Source: an uncultured Methylocystaceae bacterium
GTDB lineage: Bacteria > Pseudomonadota > Alphaproteobacteria > Rhizobiales > Beijerinckiaceae
DNA: 6,209 nt
Direction: 5' to 3'
NCBI GenBank assembly: GCA_945956975.1
Contig: CAMFKC010000154.1
Location: 1-6,209 of the forward strand
The number at the start of each line of letters is the position of its first letter. Position 1 is the stretch's first letter. Of this stretch, positions 5,869 to 6,209 are shown one piece after another. A program made the position numbers and the translations under genes. Below the pieces are notes generated by a model. That model was not told the origin of the DNA. It searched no databases and saw nothing but the letters and a program-made list of their open reading frames with translations.

Positions 5869-6209
5869 ATGGGTTCCATGAGCACATTTCTGGCGGACAA
5901 GCCCTGGTGGGCCGGCTACCTGATAGCTGCGGTCCTGATCCTTCTGGGTCTGGCTCTGGTCACGGTCATCTACCGCGCCCTGCGCGGCAACCGCATTCGC
6001 GCGAGTTCCAACCGTGGCCGCCAGCAACGGCTGGGCGTCGTGGACACGCACGACATCGGCGGCGAACGCCAGTTGATCATCATCCGGCGCGACAATGTCG
6101 AACATCTCCTGATGATCGGCGGCCCCAACGATGTCGTGATCGAGCCGACCATCGTGCGCGGCGAAGCCCGGGCGATGCGCGACCGCGAGCCCGGCGCGCC
6201 CTCCTGGGC
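5869..6209 (+). CDS. FliO-domain membrane protein, N-terminal part (cut by window edge)
   Basis: The open frame from 5869 runs off the right end with 113 complete codons and no stop. One membrane segment lies at about residues 15-36 (WAGYLIAAVLILLGLALVTV region), followed by a basic stretch (RALRGNRIR). A cytoplasmic domain follows with RLGVVDTHDIGGERQLIIIRR (about 54-74), then DNVEHLLMIGGPNDVVIEP (75-93). The pattern of a single helix plus a small beta domain with R-L-x-V-x-D, RRD-x-VEHL and IGGP is that of the FliO/MopB family. FliO assists assembly of FliP in the flagellar export gate, but here the neighbour is cckA rather than fliPQR, so a flagellar role is not assured. GAG at 5860-5862, 6 bp before the ATG, supports this start weakly; an ATG at 5878 (MSTFLADK) is the alternative. 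Confidence 0.72.
   Translation, partial: MGSMSTFLADKPWWAGYLIAAVLILLGLALVTVIYRALRGNRIRASSNRGRQQRLGVVDTHDIGGERQLIIIRRDNVEHLLMIGGPNDVVIEPTIVRGEARAMRDREPGAPSW

Overview
The window is high-GC, densely packed chromosomal DNA that looks like an alphaproteobacterium, most likely of the order Hyphomicrobiales (Rhizobiales). The main reasons are a full-length CckA-type cell-cycle hybrid histidine kinase, a perfect CtrA-type box (TTAA-N7-TTAAC) in its upstream region, a FliO-domain gene beside cckA, and two copies of a palindromic repeat of a type I recall from Bradyrhizobium-like genomes. Genus cannot be decided from this window.

Layout, left to right. (1) The 5' end of murI (glutamate racemase) on the minus strand, cut by the window edge. 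(2) A divergent trmJ-type tRNA 2'-O-methyltransferase on the plus strand. (3) After 53 bp, an EthA-like Baeyer-Villiger flavin monooxygenase on the plus strand. (4) A 402-bp unit made of two inverted 48-bp palindromic repeats that bracket a 100-residue GIY-YIG nuclease gene almost to the base. (5) cckA on the minus strand, convergent with the nuclease gene. (6) A 226-bp divergent control region with the CtrA-type box. (7) The 5' part of a FliO-domain membrane protein gene on the plus strand, cut by the right edge.

Most genes are ordinary: murI and trmJ are housekeeping, ethA-like is a metabolic monooxygenase, and cckA is the top of the CckA-ChpT-CtrA phosphorelay. The CtrA-type box suggests that the output of that relay may feed back on cckA and/or on the FliO-like gene.

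The least ordinary part is 2727-3128. The nuclease start codon lies 1 bp inside one repeat and its stop codon 2 bp inside the other. The upstream repeat supplies the probable Shine-Dalgarno sequence. The two repeats differ only in four base pairs of a central stem, and all four differences are compensated. This looks like a small palindrome-nuclease unit, possibly mobile or domesticated, in a manner reminiscent of REPIN-RAYT systems but with a GIY-YIG enzyme. That interpretation is inference; the geometry is read directly from the sequence. No tRNA, rRNA, CRISPR array or insertion sequence was seen, and no stretch over 300 bp lacks a gene.
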